A stretch of DNA of 64,000 nt from Granulicella sp. dw_53. GTDB lineage: Bacteria; Acidobacteriota; Terriglobia; Terriglobales; Acidobacteriaceae. Shown piece after piece: positions 1-8,720 of this stretch (the stretch's first letter is position 1; each line of letters starts with the position of its first letter). The stretch lies in contig NZ_JAAVUR010000003.1 of NCBI RefSeq assembly GCF_018449545.1, positions 467,838 to 531,837 of the forward strand, in the 5' to 3' direction. The notes under the pieces are model-generated. The model saw nothing but the letters and a program-made list of their open reading frames with translations, was not told the origin of the DNA and made no database searches. Both the position numbers and the translations under genes were made by a program.

Positions 1-320
1 GCGCTGCTCATCACCTGGGCGGTTCCAGCCGACTTGGCGAAGACCGTATAGATCCCTGCGTCGAGCGGGACATACGAGGTGATGGTGCCGAAGCCGAGGT
101 TGTATACCAGCGGAGCCGCATTCAGATACATGTCTAATCCCGGCGCGTCCGGTGAGGTGACGATAACTCGAGCCTGCGACATCACAGGACTGCTCACGAT
201 GCCCTGGCAACCCAACATGGCCCCGAGAGACACGGTCGCCGACGCGACCCGCAGCATCCGATGGACGAGAGGACGCGTGCTAACCGGATCGAAGGGCCAG
301 CGCGTCTTAGAAAGAGGCAT
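1..320 (-). CDS. DUF4397 domain lipoprotein, cut by the left window edge
   Basis: The minus strand reads open from an ATG at 320 to the window edge, so only the N-terminus is present. After about 35 residues comes the DUF4397 pattern, with short matches such as ARVIVTSPDAPGLD and VPLDAGIYTVFAKSAGT. DUF4397 proteins are secreted, beta-rich proteins of unknown role. A second in-frame ATG at 257 would start a lipoprotein-like leader ending in AMLGC, which may be the true start because it puts the Cys near residue 16. No good ribosome site separates the two. Family assignment is fairly sure; start and export mode are inference. Confidence 0.72.
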   Translation of the reverse strand, partial: MPLSKTRWPFDPVSTRPLVHRMLRVASATVSLGAMLGCQGIVSSPVMSQARVIVTSPDAPGLDMYLNAAPLVYNLGFGTITSYVPLDAGIYTVFAKSAGTAQVMSS

Positions 321-368
321 CCATTGGGATGTGGGTTCCACTAAGAGCTACTCTACCCGATCCAAGGC

Positions 369-1580
369 ATGAGGCGAACAACGAATATGTCACCAATTTG
401 TTGCAGATTGATGGGAGTAATCCTGCTTGCAACTGCTGTAAGTGCCCCAATAAGCGGCCAGACAAGCTCAGGCTCCCAGCAATCTCAGGCTCCCATCGCG
501 CATCCGCCCGTAGAACCGATCGTCAGCATGCGCGACCGAAACACGACAGCTTCCACCCAGCCGCAGCGCAAACGAAGCTATAGTTTGAGCCTCACCGGCA
601 CCGACTGGACCGACACCGGAGTCACAGTCGTCGCCGGCGAAACCGCCGACTTCACCTCCACCGGAAGCTACGCCCTCGGAGATGGAAGGTCCTCAAGCCC
701 GGATGGCCTGGATCGCGGATGGAGGGACATGCTGCGCGTCTTTCCTTTGAACTCCGCGAAGGTCGGCGAGGTCGTAGGCCGCGTAAGCGACGTCGGAGCC
801 TCGGTTCCCTTCTCCGTTGGAGCGAAGAATCAGGTCACCTTTCCGACCAGCGGAAGACTCTTTCTGCGAGTCAACCTCAGCAGCGACCTCTCCGGAAACG
901 GAACCTACAAGGTGCAGGTGAAGTTCGCCGCAGCCAGCAAGACGCCGCAGACGACTCCCCAGGCTGCATCCGCGCCAGTCAGCGGAGTCGTCTCACCCGA
1001 GACCTTCGCCGACATCCCTCGCCGCGTCGTCGACCAGACCCACCACGAAGGCGACATGGTGAACTACGCCCTGCTCGGCTCCGAGGAGCAGGTTCGTGCC
1101 GCCTTCAAGGCTGCAGGTTGGGTCGCAGTGGACAAGACCGTGGAAGACGCGGTCCTGCACGGTCTGCTCTCGACCCTGAACCACGAGGCCTACACCGAGA
1201 TGCCCATGAGCACGTTGTACCTCTTCGGGCGCCCTCAGGACCTCTCCTTCGCCCGCGGCGATCCGCTGATGGTCGCGGCGGAGCGGCATCACCTCCGCGT
1301 CTGGCAGACCGATAAGAGCGTCGGTGGTCTCCCGTTGTGGGTAGGTTCCGCGACCCACGACATAGGCTTCGAGAAGGACCAACGCAACGGCAACGTCACC
1401 CACAAGATCGACCCGAAGATCGACGACGAGCGCGACTACCTGCTGCAAAGCTTCGACGCCACCGGAGGATTCTCCAGCGCAGCCTACGTCACTCCAGCCG
1501 ATCCGCTGACCACGGCAAGAACAGCGACCGGCGGATCTTTCTACTCCGACGGACGGATTCTGGTGATGGAGCTGAAGTGA
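369..1580 (+). CDS. Secreted protein with LecA-like beta domain and LssY_C domain
   Basis: 403 residues. The first 30 form a signal peptide (hydrophobic VILLATAVSA, then PISG). Residues ~65-185 contain DTGVTVVAGETADF, VGEVVGRV, PFSVG and SGRLFLRVN, the order of motifs in galactose-binding lectins of the LecA/PA-IL fold. Residues ~215-380 match the LssY C-terminal domain (DMVNYALLGSEEQV, DERDYLLQSF), often found in membrane phosphatase-like proteins but here in a secreted one. An ATG at 387 is an alternative start; 369 has a weak AAGG upstream. Role unknown; probably cell-surface or periplasmic. It is divergent from the DUF4397 gene and convergent with the fucosidase. Confidence 0.75.
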   Translation: MRRTTNMSPICCRLMGVILLATAVSAPISGQTSSGSQQSQAPIAHPPVEPIVSMRDRNTTASTQPQRKRSYSLSLTGTDWTDTGVTVVAGETADFTSTGSYALGDGRSSSPDGLDRGWRDMLRVFPLNSAKVGEVVGRVSDVGASVPFSVGAKNQVTFPTSGRLFLRVNLSSDLSGNGTYKVQVKFAAASKTPQTTPQAASAPVSGVVSPETFADIPRRVVDQTHHEGDMVNYALLGSEEQVRAAFKAAGWVAVDKTVEDAVLHGLLSTLNHEAYTEMPMSTLYLFGRPQDLSFARGDPLMVAAERHHLRVWQTDKSVGGLPLWVGSATHDIGFEKDQRNGNVTHKIDPKIDDERDYLLQSFDATGGFSSAAYVTPADPLTTARTATGGSFYSDGRILVMELK

Positions 1581-1599
1581 GGTTTGCGAGTGGTTAGCG

Positions 1600-3183
1600 C
1601 TACACGGCTCCAAGCGGATGCGAGCCTTCGATCCGCAGGCCGTACGGAGCATCCGAGGGATTGGAGTTGGCAGGGAGCGAGACCTGGAGCGCGCCTGCAG
1701 ACTGCGTAAACCTTAGTTGTCTTGGCTGGGGGCCGAGCAACGTGACACGCTCGACCTTCGCTGCCGTACTGCCAAGCGACCGAATGCTCGCCTGACCGGC
1801 AGGATATTTGTAACCGAAGGCGTACAGCATGTTGTTCGCCGTGGTGAAGCGAAAGTCCGCCTCGGTCATAGGGCCAGAGGACTTGCGCTTGAGCGGCGGA
1901 CCAGGACGATCGGTCGAGCCACCCTTCCAGTCTCCCGGAGCCGCTGAAGGCACACCTGGGCCTTCCCCGGGATGCGTCCAGGGCCGACTGCCGTAGATAC
2001 CCTCACCGTTGCTCCGCAGCCAGTCGCCGACGCCGAGCAGGGCCGACTGCTGCGCCTCGGGGATGCTGCCATCGCCCATGGGAGAGATGTTGAGCAGCAG
2101 GTTGCCGCCAAGGCTGGCGAGCTCGACCAACTCGGTTACGATCGACGCCGAAGACCGGTAGGTCATGCCTTCGGTGTAGCCCCAGGTGCTGCCGAGCGAG
2201 TCGTCACACTGCCATCCACCTGAATAGATCCATTTGGGGGCGCGTTGCTGCTTCTCGAAGTCCTGTACGGAGCCGAAGAGGTATGCGATGTCCTTGGTAG
2301 CCAAAGTCACCTGCTCGCCCCACTTGGCGGCACGGTTGTAGTAGTAGGCGGCGGCGCGGAGCTTGACGTCATCGTACTCGCGGGGATTGACGCCGTTGTC
2401 GAAGTAGATCATCTGGGGCTCGTACTTATCGACGAGCTCCTGCACGCGAGCGAGCCAGTCCTCCTGGAAGGCGGCGGAGGCGTTGTGGTTGTTGAACTCT
2501 CCCTGAATCGGCGAACCATAGAAGCCTGCATACTTCGGATCGAACTCATCATTGGGCACACCTGCCGCTGGATAGGCGAAGGCGTCGTGCTCCATGCGAT
2601 GGCTGGAGAGGCCAAAGATCAGGTTCTGCTTGCGTACGGCCTTGGCGAGCTCGCCGATGAGGTCGCGTTTGGGGCCCATCTTGCCGGCGCACCAGGGGGT
2701 GAGGTCGGAGTCGTACATAGCAAAGCCGTCGTGGTGCTCGGCTACAGGAACCACGTACTTTGCGCCGGACTTCTGAAAGAGCTGGGCCCAGTCATCAGGG
2801 CGGTAGTTGGGAGTCTTGAAGAGGGGGATGAAGTCCTTGTAGCCGAACTTGTCGGGCGAACCGTAGTGCTCGGTGTGCCACTTTGAGTCGCTGGTGTACA
2901 TATGCCGCTCGTACCACTCGTTGAGCCGCGCGGGCACGGAGTAGAGTCCCCAATGGATGAAGATGCCGAACTTAGCCTGATTGAACCAGGTGGGCAGGGT
3001 GTAGTTGTCGCGGATGGACTCCCAGGTGGGCTCGAAGGGTCCGGCGGCCAGGGGCTTGGCCTTGGCGTAGGCGTCGGGAGCGCCGGCTGGGGCTCCGGTC
3101 TGGGCGAAGAGGGATGTTTTGGGGAGAAGCGACGCGGCGGCGGCGAGGGAGGACTGCGCGAGGAAGGAACGGCGAGAGGGCAT
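1600..3183 (-). CDS. Alpha-L-fucosidase, glycoside hydrolase family 29, Tat-exported
   Basis: 527 residues. The N-terminus SRRSFLAQ followed by an alanine-rich stretch is a twin-arginine signal, so the enzyme should fold in the cytoplasm and be exported. Residues ~65-410 are the GH29 TIM barrel: GIFIHWGLYS (~73), the substrate-binding pair HH at 150-151 (AEHHDGF), and YFDNG with Asp262 as the likely nucleophile. GGNLLLNISPMGDG (~355) is also typical. It hydrolyses terminal alpha-L-fucose from glycans. It stands alone, without other glycan-degrading genes, downstream of the helix-hairpin-helix gene on the same strand. Exact linkage specificity cannot be told. Confidence 0.93.
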   Translation of the reverse strand: MPSRRSFLAQSSLAAAASLLPKTSLFAQTGAPAGAPDAYAKAKPLAAGPFEPTWESIRDNYTLPTWFNQAKFGIFIHWGLYSVPARLNEWYERHMYTSDSKWHTEHYGSPDKFGYKDFIPLFKTPNYRPDDWAQLFQKSGAKYVVPVAEHHDGFAMYDSDLTPWCAGKMGPKRDLIGELAKAVRKQNLIFGLSSHRMEHDAFAYPAAGVPNDEFDPKYAGFYGSPIQGEFNNHNASAAFQEDWLARVQELVDKYEPQMIYFDNGVNPREYDDVKLRAAAYYYNRAAKWGEQVTLATKDIAYLFGSVQDFEKQQRAPKWIYSGGWQCDDSLGSTWGYTEGMTYRSSASIVTELVELASLGGNLLLNISPMGDGSIPEAQQSALLGVGDWLRSNGEGIYGSRPWTHPGEGPGVPSAAPGDWKGGSTDRPGPPLKRKSSGPMTEADFRFTTANNMLYAFGYKYPAGQASIRSLGSTAAKVERVTLLGPQPRQLRFTQSAGALQVSLPANSNPSDAPYGLRIEGSHPLGAV

Positions 3184-3256
3184 GGTGGGAAGGCTACGCT
3201 ATTGCTAGAAACTATTTCAAGGAGGAAATAGGTATGCTGCGGTCTCGTCGCGGCTC

Positions 3257-3577
3257 TTATTTTTCTTTCTTCGGTCTCGTCGCGATGATCTGGTCTTTGA
3301 TCTGTTCGTATGTACCTGCAGGGATGACGCCCCGGGAGACGAGTTGGCCCTTGTTGGCGTAGGGCCTTCCCTCGATGATGCGTTTGGCGTACTCCGCTCC
3401 CATGCTGGGGAAGGTCTGCAGCTGGTTGGCGGTGGCGGTATTGATATCGACTTTGTCGGCCACGATCTTCGCCACCGCCGGCTTGGAAGTAGAGATTCCC
3501 TGAGCACAGGAGACGACGGGAGAGGCGAGGAGAAGGAACGCCATTGCATGAAAGACGCGAGAGGGTTTTTTGAACAT
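3257..3577 (-). CDS. Secreted ComEA-like helix-hairpin-helix protein
   Basis: 106 residues: a signal peptide (AMAFLLLASPVVSCAQ), a short linker and one helix-hairpin-helix unit from ~residue 42 (VDINTATANQL, then MGAEYAKRIIEGRPY). The HhH unit matches the DNA-binding part of competence protein ComEA and related periplasmic DNA-binding proteins. The Cys at residue 24 could be a lipobox (PVVSC) but fits poorly. A GGAG about 9 nt before the ATG supports the start. It is much smaller than full ComEA and lacks the soluble ligand-binding domain. Role in DNA uptake is only inference; no other competence gene is here. Confidence 0.75.
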   Translation of the reverse strand: MFKKPSRVFHAMAFLLLASPVVSCAQGISTSKPAVAKIVADKVDINTATANQLQTFPSMGAEYAKRIIEGRPYANKGQLVSRGVIPAGTYEQIKDQIIATRPKKEK

Positions 3578-3626
3578 AGTGGCAGTCTCCGAGTAAGAAT
3601 AAACTGCCGAGCGCAGAGCGGCGAAT

Positions 3627-3655
3627 TGACAAGCGATGGCTCCCCAGCTACTTTT
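3627..3655 (+). promoter_or_regulatory. Probable promoter of the his operon
   Basis: A perfect -35 hexamer TTGACA (3627-3632) is followed after 17 bases by TACTTT (3650-3655), which matches the -10 consensus at only three positions. This placement puts transcription start at about 3661-3663, on or next to the leader-peptide ATG at 3663. Element match and spacing are seen; activity and the exact start are inferred. Confidence 0.45.
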
Positions 3656-3662
3656 AATAGGA

Positions 3663-3746
3663 ATGAGCGTCTGCCAGCACCATCACGGCCTGCACCATCA
3701 TCATGCGACGAGCGTGTTGGCGGCTGTGTCCGGTGTGGCGAAGTAA
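3663..3746 (+). CDS. hisL: Histidine operon leader peptide
   Basis: A 27-residue reading frame that starts with ATG at 3663 and stops with TAA at 3746. Residues 6-8 and 11-14 are all histidine (HHHGLHHHH), seven of nine codons (3678-3686 and 3693-3704). Such a run immediately upstream of hisI and followed by a terminator hairpin is the hallmark of his attenuation, as in the E. coli hisL peptide with seven consecutive His. The peptide itself should have no function; its translation rate senses charged tRNA-His. The nearest purine-rich stretch (AGGA) lies only one base before ATG, so either initiation is weak or the mRNA is leaderless. Confidence 0.85.
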   Translation: MSVCQHHHGLHHHHATSVLAAVSGVAK

Positions 3747-3808
3747 AGAACGCTACCTCAAGGATTCAAAAAAGGCCCGCTAACGCGCTTACCGCGAGCG
3801 GGCCTTTT
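3675..3808 (+). promoter_or_regulatory. his attenuator: alternative RNA structures
   Basis: Three mutually exclusive pairings can be drawn. (1) The early His-codon segment 3675-3686 pairs with 3714-3726 (4+3+3 bp with small internal loops). (2) The antiterminator: 3711-3723 (AGCGTGTTGGCGG) pairs with 3777-3789 (CCGCTAACGCGCT), 13 consecutive pairs, two of them G-U. (3) The terminator 3770-3781 with 3797-3808. Pairing 2 consumes most of the terminator 5' arm. A ribosome stalled at His codons would block 3675-3686 and leave 3711-3723 free, favouring read-through. Base complementarity is seen; the mechanism is inferred from the enterobacterial his model. Confidence 0.8.
3770..3808 (+). terminator. 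Intrinsic terminator of the his leader
   Basis: Perfect 12-bp stem AAAAGGCCCGCT (3770-3781) with AGCGGGCCTTTT (3797-3808) around a 15-base loop that itself can pair CGCG with CGCG. The U tract is part of the stem's 3' arm (four Ts), then GC-rich sequence follows. It lies 23 bases after the leader-peptide stop and 54 bases before hisI. Confidence 0.8.
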
Positions 3809-3862
3809 GCTGCGCGGCATACGACGAAAGCGAGCCTGAAACAGAGCGATTGGAGAAGAGAG

Positions 3863-4216
3863 ATGGACGCACCAAAGATTGATTTTGCGAAGATGGAAGG
3901 TCTGGTTCCGGGCATCGTGCAGGACGCCAAGACCGGTGAGATGCTGATGCTCGGTTTCCTCAACGAGGTCAGCTACGCCAAGACCCTGGAGACCGGGTTC
4001 GTAACCTTCTGGAGCCGCACGCGCCAGAAGCTGTGGATGAAGGGCGAGACCAGCGGCAATCGGTTGCGCGTCATCGAGGCCGCTACGGACTGCGACAACG
4101 ATGCTCTGCTGTTCAAGGTAGAGGTCGAAGGAGACGGCCTGGTCTGCCACGAGGGCACTGTAAGCTGCTTCACGAAGAGTATTGAGACCAGCAAGATCGA
4201 AATGGAGAGAGCGTAA
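3863..4216 (+). CDS. hisI: Phosphoribosyl-AMP cyclohydrolase
   Basis: 117 residues, third step of histidine synthesis: opens the adenine ring of PR-AMP. The zinc and substrate motifs are present: [28 protein letters not shown] and the paired cysteines in CHEGTVSCF. The length is that of the stand-alone enzyme; the PR-ATP pyrophosphatase half (HisE) found in fused HisIE proteins is absent. The start ATG has AGAAGAGAG just upstream. It is the first structural gene of the operon, whereas hisI or hisIE is last in E. coli. Its stop overlaps the hisG start by one base (TAATG). Confidence 0.96.
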   Translation: MDAPKIDFAKMEGLVPGIVQDAKTGEMLMLGFLNEVSYAKTLETGFVTFWSRTRQKLWMKGETSGNRLRVIEAATDCDNDALLFKVEVEGDGLVCHEGTVSCFTKSIETSKIEMERA

Positions 4217-5097
4217 TGTCGGGAACGAAGAAGTTGAAGCTGGGAATCCCCAAGGGCAGCCTGCAGGATGCCACGATTGCACTGTTCGAGCGCGCTGGAT
4301 GGCGGATCTTCGCCAATGGACGAAGCTACTTCCCCTCCATCGATGACACTGAGATCGAGTGCATGTTGGTTCGGGCACAGGAGATGGCACGCTACGTCGA
4401 GCACGGAGCGCTCGATGCCGGCCTCACCGGCAACGACTGGGTGTTGGAGAACCAGACCGACGTCGAGTACGTCACCAGCCTTACCTACAGCAAACAGAGC
4501 CGCCAGAAGGTGAAGTGGGTGCTCGCCGTTCCCGAGGACTCGCCGTTTCAAAAGCCAGAGGATCTCGCTGGAAAGATCATCGCCACCGAGCTGGTTGAGT
4601 TCACCAAGCGCTACTTCGCCGGCAAGAACATTCCCGTTACGGTGGAGTTTAGCTGGGGCGCTACCGAGGTAAAGCCGCCTACACTCGCAGATGCCATCGT
4701 CGAGGTCACGGAGACCGGCTCCTCTCTGCGCGCGAACCGTCTGCGCATCATCGAGACCTTGATGGAGAGTGAGACTCAGCTCATCGCCAACAAGACCGCC
4801 TATGCCGACGACTGGAAGCGGGAGAAGATCAACAACATCTCCCTGATGCTGAACGCCGCCATCGCAGCGCAGGGACGAGTCGGTCTGATGCTTAACGCTC
4901 GCAAGGTGGATCTCGATGCTGTGATCGGAGTTCTGCCCGCGTTGAACTCGCCGACGGTGTCGCAGCTTAGCGATACTACCTGGGTCGCGCTGAACACGAT
5001 CCTCGATGAGCGCGAGGTGCGCGAAGTTATCCCGAAGCTCAAGGCCGTCGGAGCTACGGGAATCGTCGAGTATCCCCTTAGCAAGGTTGTCCTCTAA
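4216..5097 (+). CDS. hisG: ATP phosphoribosyltransferase, long form
   Basis: 293 residues; commits ATP and PRPP to histidine synthesis. Early residues [21 protein letters not shown] and the segment [21 protein letters not shown] are typical of the catalytic domain. The C-terminal ~75 residues (from about [16 protein letters not shown]) are the histidine-binding regulatory domain, so this is the long form that does not need HisZ and is probably feedback-inhibited by histidine. Start ATG overlaps the hisI stop, which implies translational coupling. Histidine thus appears to control this pathway both at the attenuator and at this enzyme. Confidence 0.96.
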   Translation: MSGTKKLKLGIPKGSLQDATIALFERAGWRIFANGRSYFPSIDDTEIECMLVRAQEMARYVEHGALDAGLTGNDWVLENQTDVEYVTSLTYSKQSRQKVKWVLAVPEDSPFQKPEDLAGKIIATELVEFTKRYFAGKNIPVTVEFSWGATEVKPPTLADAIVEVTETGSSLRANRLRIIETLMESETQLIANKTAYADDWKREKINNISLMLNAAIAAQGRVGLMLNARKVDLDAVIGVLPALNSPTVSQLSDTTWVALNTILDEREVREVIPKLKAVGATGIVEYPLSKVVL

Positions 5098-5118
5098 CAG
5101 GCCGTCTGGAGCAGATTG

Positions 5119-6387
5119 ATGAAGTTGGTGCGTACATTTGGCCGCGGGGCGAAGGCTGCAGAGGCGTTGATCACCACACTCGAGCAACGCGGCGCACTGA
5201 ACATGGGCCGGGTCGAACCGGTGGTGCGCGAGATCCTCTCCGACGTGCGTCTGCGCGGAGAGGAAGCTCTTCGCGAATACGCGGCGAAGTTCGATTCTCT
5301 TGGAGCGAACGATGCACTGCTCGTCTCCCGCGAAGAGATGAAGGCGGCGTGGGAGGCGACCTCGCCGCACCTGCAGGAGGCGATGCAGGTGGCTCAGGCC
5401 AACATACGAGCCTTCGCCGAGGCCCAGAAGCCACAGGAGTGGATGATCGCTCCGGCAGACGGTGTCGAGACGGGTCAGATCGTTCGTCCGCTGGGAAGCG
5501 TCGGATGCTATGTTCCGGGTGGACGGTATCCGCTGCCCTCCACCTTGCTGATGACGGCTACGCCGGCACAGGTGGCGGGCGTCGAGCGCATCGTCGTCTG
5601 CTCTCCCAAACCTGCTCGCGAGACCCTGGCGGCTGCGTGGCTGGCGGGGATTACGGAGTTCTACAGGGTGGGGGGAGCACAGGCGATTGCGGCTCTCGCC
5701 TATGGCACGGCTGCGATTGCACGAGTGGATAAGATCGTTGGTCCAGGCAATCTATTTGTAACTGCGGCGAAGGCATTTGTCTCTGGCGAGTGTGGGATCG
5801 ACATGCCGGCGGGTCCGACTGAGATCGGAGTGACCAGCGAGACGGGCGATCCGGCTGGAATCGCCGCGGACCTGGTGGCGCAGGCTGAGCATGATCCTGA
5901 GGCGTTGGCCGTGCTGATCACCAGCAACGCGGAGTTGGCCGAACAGGTTGAAGCGGAGGTCAAGCAGCAGGCGAAGAGTAATACCCTTGCCAAGCAGTCG
6001 CTGGCTAAGCAAGGTTGTATCTTTGTAACCAGTACCGTTACAGAGGCGCAGGAGTTGACCAACCGGCTGGCGCTGGAGCATCTTACGGTCGACTCGGCCG
6101 CAGATGTAAAGTGGGTCAAGAATGCTGGTAGTGTGTTTGTCGGCGCTTACTCGCCGCAGTCCATGGGAGACTACGTCTCCGGCCCGAACCATGTGTTACC
6201 CACCGGGCGCAATGGGCGTGTGAGAGGTGGCTTGAGCGTAATGGACTTCGTCAAGGTAATTACGGTGCAGCAGTACACAATGAAAGGTCTCAGCCAGCTT
6301 GGCCCACACGCCATCGCACTGGCCGAGGCCGAGGGCCTCGTAGGTCATGCGGAGAGCGTGCGTGTGAAGATGAGAGGACCAAAATGA
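5119..6387 (+). CDS. hisD: Histidinol dehydrogenase
   Basis: 422 residues; oxidises histidinol to histidine in two NAD-dependent steps. Seen motifs: SVGCYVPGGRYPLPST, GPGNLFVTAAKAFV, and the signature GIDMPAGPTEIGV, then GPNHVLPTGRNGRVRGGLSV, which holds zinc and substrate residues. The start is the ATG at 5119; a TTG immediately before it also fits. The 21-base gap from hisG carries CTGGAGCAGATTG, a good ribosome site. Length is normal for the family. The last bases overlap hisC (ATGA). Confidence 0.96.
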   Translation: MKLVRTFGRGAKAAEALITTLEQRGALNMGRVEPVVREILSDVRLRGEEALREYAAKFDSLGANDALLVSREEMKAAWEATSPHLQEAMQVAQANIRAFAEAQKPQEWMIAPADGVETGQIVRPLGSVGCYVPGGRYPLPSTLLMTATPAQVAGVERIVVCSPKPARETLAAAWLAGITEFYRVGGAQAIAALAYGTAAIARVDKIVGPGNLFVTAAKAFVSGECGIDMPAGPTEIGVTSETGDPAGIAADLVAQAEHDPEALAVLITSNAELAEQVEAEVKQQAKSNTLAKQSLAKQGCIFVTSTVTEAQELTNRLALEHLTVDSAADVKWVKNAGSVFVGAYSPQSMGDYVSGPNHVLPTGRNGRVRGGLSVMDFVKVITVQQYTMKGLSQLGPHAIALAEAEGLVGHAESVRVKMRGPK

Positions 6388-7484
6388 CCCTTGCTACCGA
6401 GTTGGTTACAGAACGAAAGACCGTACGGCCGCGTCAGGCGGTCCTCGACATGCCGGAGTATCACCCGCCCCTCGCCGGACGCGAGGCGCTACGGCTGGAC
6501 TTCAACGAAAACACTTTCGCCCCCAGCCCGCGCGTCATGAAGCGCCTGCAGGCGGTGACGGCAGAGCAACTGACGAAGTATCCCGAACGCCAGACGGTGG
6601 AGCGGATTGCCGCTTCGCACTTCGGTCTCGCGCCGGAGCAGGTGCTGCTTACCAACGGAGTCGACGAGGCGATCCACCTGCTGTGCGCGGCGTTTCTGGA
6701 GCCCGAGGACGAGGCGCTGATTGCAACGCCAACCTTCTTCATGTACGACGTGAGTGTTCGAATGATGACGCCACATCTGGTCAAGGTGCAGGCGGACGAG
6801 TCGCTCGAGTTTCCTTTCGAGCGCTTTATGGCCGCGATCACCGAACGCACCAAGTTGATCATGGTAGCCTCGCCAAATAATCCGACCGGCGCTGTCGTGA
6901 GCCGCGAGCATCTGCTGGCAATCGCCGCCGCTGCTCCGCAAGCTGTACTGATGGTCGACGAGGCTTACTTCCACTTCGACGGCGATACGACACTGGGCGA
7001 CATCTCCACGGTACCTAACCTGATGATCGCCCGCACCTTCTCGAAGGCGTATGGCCTCGCCAGTTTGAGGATCGGGATGCTCGCCGGAGATGCCAAGTTG
7101 TTGAACTACGTCCGCAAGGTCAGTTCGCCTTACAACGTCAACGGCATCGCGTTGGAATGCCTGCCTGCGGCACTCGCCGACGAGGCGTATCTGACTTGGT
7201 ATGTTACGCAGGTCCACGCAGGCCGTGAGCGGGTGATCGCCGGCCTGGCGGAGCTGGGTGTTCCCTTCTTCCCAAGTCATGCGAATTTTGTGCTGATGAG
7301 GATCGGTCCGAAGCACGGCGAGCTGGTGAAGGCCATGCGAGCGCGTGGTGTGCTGTTGCGCGACCGCTCCGCCGATCCGGGTTGCGACGGATTTGTTCGG
7401 ATCACCATCGGCGTTGAAGATCACGTTACCCAAGGATTAGCAGCATTGAAGGCATCTCTCGAAGAGATTGGATGGAGCAAGTAA
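6384..7484 (+). CDS. hisC: Histidinol-phosphate aminotransferase
   Basis: 366 residues, a fold-type I PLP enzyme that converts imidazole-acetol phosphate and glutamate to histidinol phosphate. The N-terminal [36 protein letters not shown] and the PLP-lysine region [16 protein letters not shown] are all present. The start codon overlaps the hisD stop (ATGA at 6384-6387). Other class I/II aminotransferases share these motifs, but position within the operon settles the role. The stop TAA overlaps the probable hisB start. Confidence 0.95.
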   Translation: MTLATELVTERKTVRPRQAVLDMPEYHPPLAGREALRLDFNENTFAPSPRVMKRLQAVTAEQLTKYPERQTVERIAASHFGLAPEQVLLTNGVDEAIHLLCAAFLEPEDEALIATPTFFMYDVSVRMMTPHLVKVQADESLEFPFERFMAAITERTKLIMVASPNNPTGAVVSREHLLAIAAAAPQAVLMVDEAYFHFDGDTTLGDISTVPNLMIARTFSKAYGLASLRIGMLAGDAKLLNYVRKVSSPYNVNGIALECLPAALADEAYLTWYVTQVHAGRERVIAGLAELGVPFFPSHANFVLMRIGPKHGELVKAMRARGVLLRDRSADPGCDGFVRITIGVEDHVTQGLAALKASLEEIGWSK

Positions 7485-8086
7485 TGGCAAGCAGCAAGAT
7501 ACGAACAGGTTCAGTAAAACGCGACACTACCGAGACGCAGATTGCGTTGAAGCTGGTGATTGATGGGCAGGGCGTCTACAAGGTCTCGACGGGCATACGC
7601 TTCTTCGACCACATGCTGGAGCTCTTCACGCGGCATGGCGGCTTCGATTTGACGTTGAGCTGCAAGGGTGATCTGGACGTGGACCAGCATCATACCGTCG
7701 AGGATGTTGGCATCGCATTGGGAGAGGCCTTCAACAAGGCCTTGGGCGACAAGAAGGGCATCATGCGCGCCGGATATTTCGTGATGGCGATGGATGAGAC
7801 GCTCGCTGTAGCCGCTGTGGATCTTAGCGGACGTGTCGCCTATATCGTCGACGACAAGGTAAAGGTCCGGCTGGTCGGCGACTTCCAGAGTGAGCTTCTT
7901 GCAGACTTCTTCGATGGTTTCGCGCGTGGCGCGAAGGCGAACGTTCACGTCAAGACGATGTATGGGCGCAGCAACCACCACAAGATCGAGGCGATCTTCA
8001 AGGCCTTTGCCCGCGCGCTGCGTGGCGCCTGCAGCCGCGATGAGCGCATGCGCGAGATGTTACCCAGCACGAAAGGTCTGCTGTAA
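7484..8086 (+). CDS. hisB: Imidazoleglycerol-phosphate dehydratase
   Basis: 200 residues, the monofunctional dehydratase without the histidinol phosphatase part of enteric HisB. The two metal-binding signatures are visible: [17 protein letters not shown] with [16 protein letters not shown], and [20 protein letters not shown] chose ATG 7484 because it overlaps the hisC stop as TAATG, as hisI/hisG does, and has GGAG six bases upstream; ATG 7472, four codons earlier, is the alternative. The histidinol-phosphate phosphatase must be encoded elsewhere. Confidence 0.95.
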   Translation: MASSKIRTGSVKRDTTETQIALKLVIDGQGVYKVSTGIRFFDHMLELFTRHGGFDLTLSCKGDLDVDQHHTVEDVGIALGEAFNKALGDKKGIMRAGYFVMAMDETLAVAAVDLSGRVAYIVDDKVKVRLVGDFQSELLADFFDGFARGAKANVHVKTMYGRSNHHKIEAIFKAFARALRGACSRDERMREMLPSTKGLL

Positions 8087-8110
8087 CCAGCAACAGACGA
8101 GGCGAATTGC

Positions 8111-8719
8111 ATGATTGCGGTGATCGATTATAAGGCCGGAAACCTGACCAGCGTCGTGAAGGCACTGAGGTATCTCGGGGCCGAGACCCAGGTCACGCAG
8201 GATCCTGAGATCGTACGCCAGGCTGCAAAGGTCGTACTGCCTGGCGTGGGGCACTTTCAATCCACCCAACTCCTGACCGATCTCGGCATCACGGAGGCGG
8301 TTCGCGAAGGGGTAGCGAAGGGCGTATGGTTCCTGGGCGTCTGCGTGGGGTTGCAATGGTTGTTCGAAGGCTCTACCGAGGCTCCTGGCACTGCGGGCCT
8401 TGGACACTTCGCTGGTGTATGTGAGCGGTTCCCAGCCGAATATGAGTCCGCGGAGTTAAAGTCGCCTCATGTTGGCTGGAACTCTTTGGAGCAGATTCGT
8501 TCCGACTCCAAACTGTTGCAGGGTGTAGAACCGGGCGGCTTTGTCTACTACACCCACTCCTGGCGAGCTCCTCTGGTGTCGGCAACTGCTTCGGTTACGA
8601 ATTATGGCGGTGCGTTTACGGGCGTGGTGGAACGAGAGAACGTGATGGGTGTCCAGTTCCATCCCGAAAAATCGAGCGCTGTTGGACTGCGTGTCTTAAA
8701 GAACTTTGTGGAGCTGTAA
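8111..8719 (+). CDS. hisH: Imidazole glycerol phosphate synthase, glutaminase subunit
   Basis: 202 residues; releases ammonia from glutamine and passes it to HisF. The class I amidotransferase triad is visible: Cys in [12 protein letters not shown] (~residue 78) and His/Glu in [10 protein letters not shown] (~residue 182). The oxyanion-strand motif GVGHF is also present. The nucleophile region reads GVCVGLQ instead of the more common GICLGMQ, a conservative change. GACGAGGCG upstream of ATG 8111 is the ribosome site. The gene ends one base before the hisF start. Confidence 0.95.
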   Translation: MIAVIDYKAGNLTSVVKALRYLGAETQVTQDPEIVRQAAKVVLPGVGHFQSTQLLTDLGITEAVREGVAKGVWFLGVCVGLQWLFEGSTEAPGTAGLGHFAGVCERFPAEYESAELKSPHVGWNSLEQIRSDSKLLQGVEPGGFVYYTHSWRAPLVSATASVTNYGGAFTGVVERENVMGVQFHPEKSSAVGLRVLKNFVEL

Positions 8720-8720
8720 C

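Noticed and set aside
993..1652. 219-residue minus-strand frame opposite the LssY_C gene
   Set aside because: Antisense to a gene with signal peptide and two domain matches.
2742..3632. 296-residue minus-strand frame
   Set aside because: Overlaps the HhH and fucosidase genes in another frame, Pro/Ser/Arg-rich.
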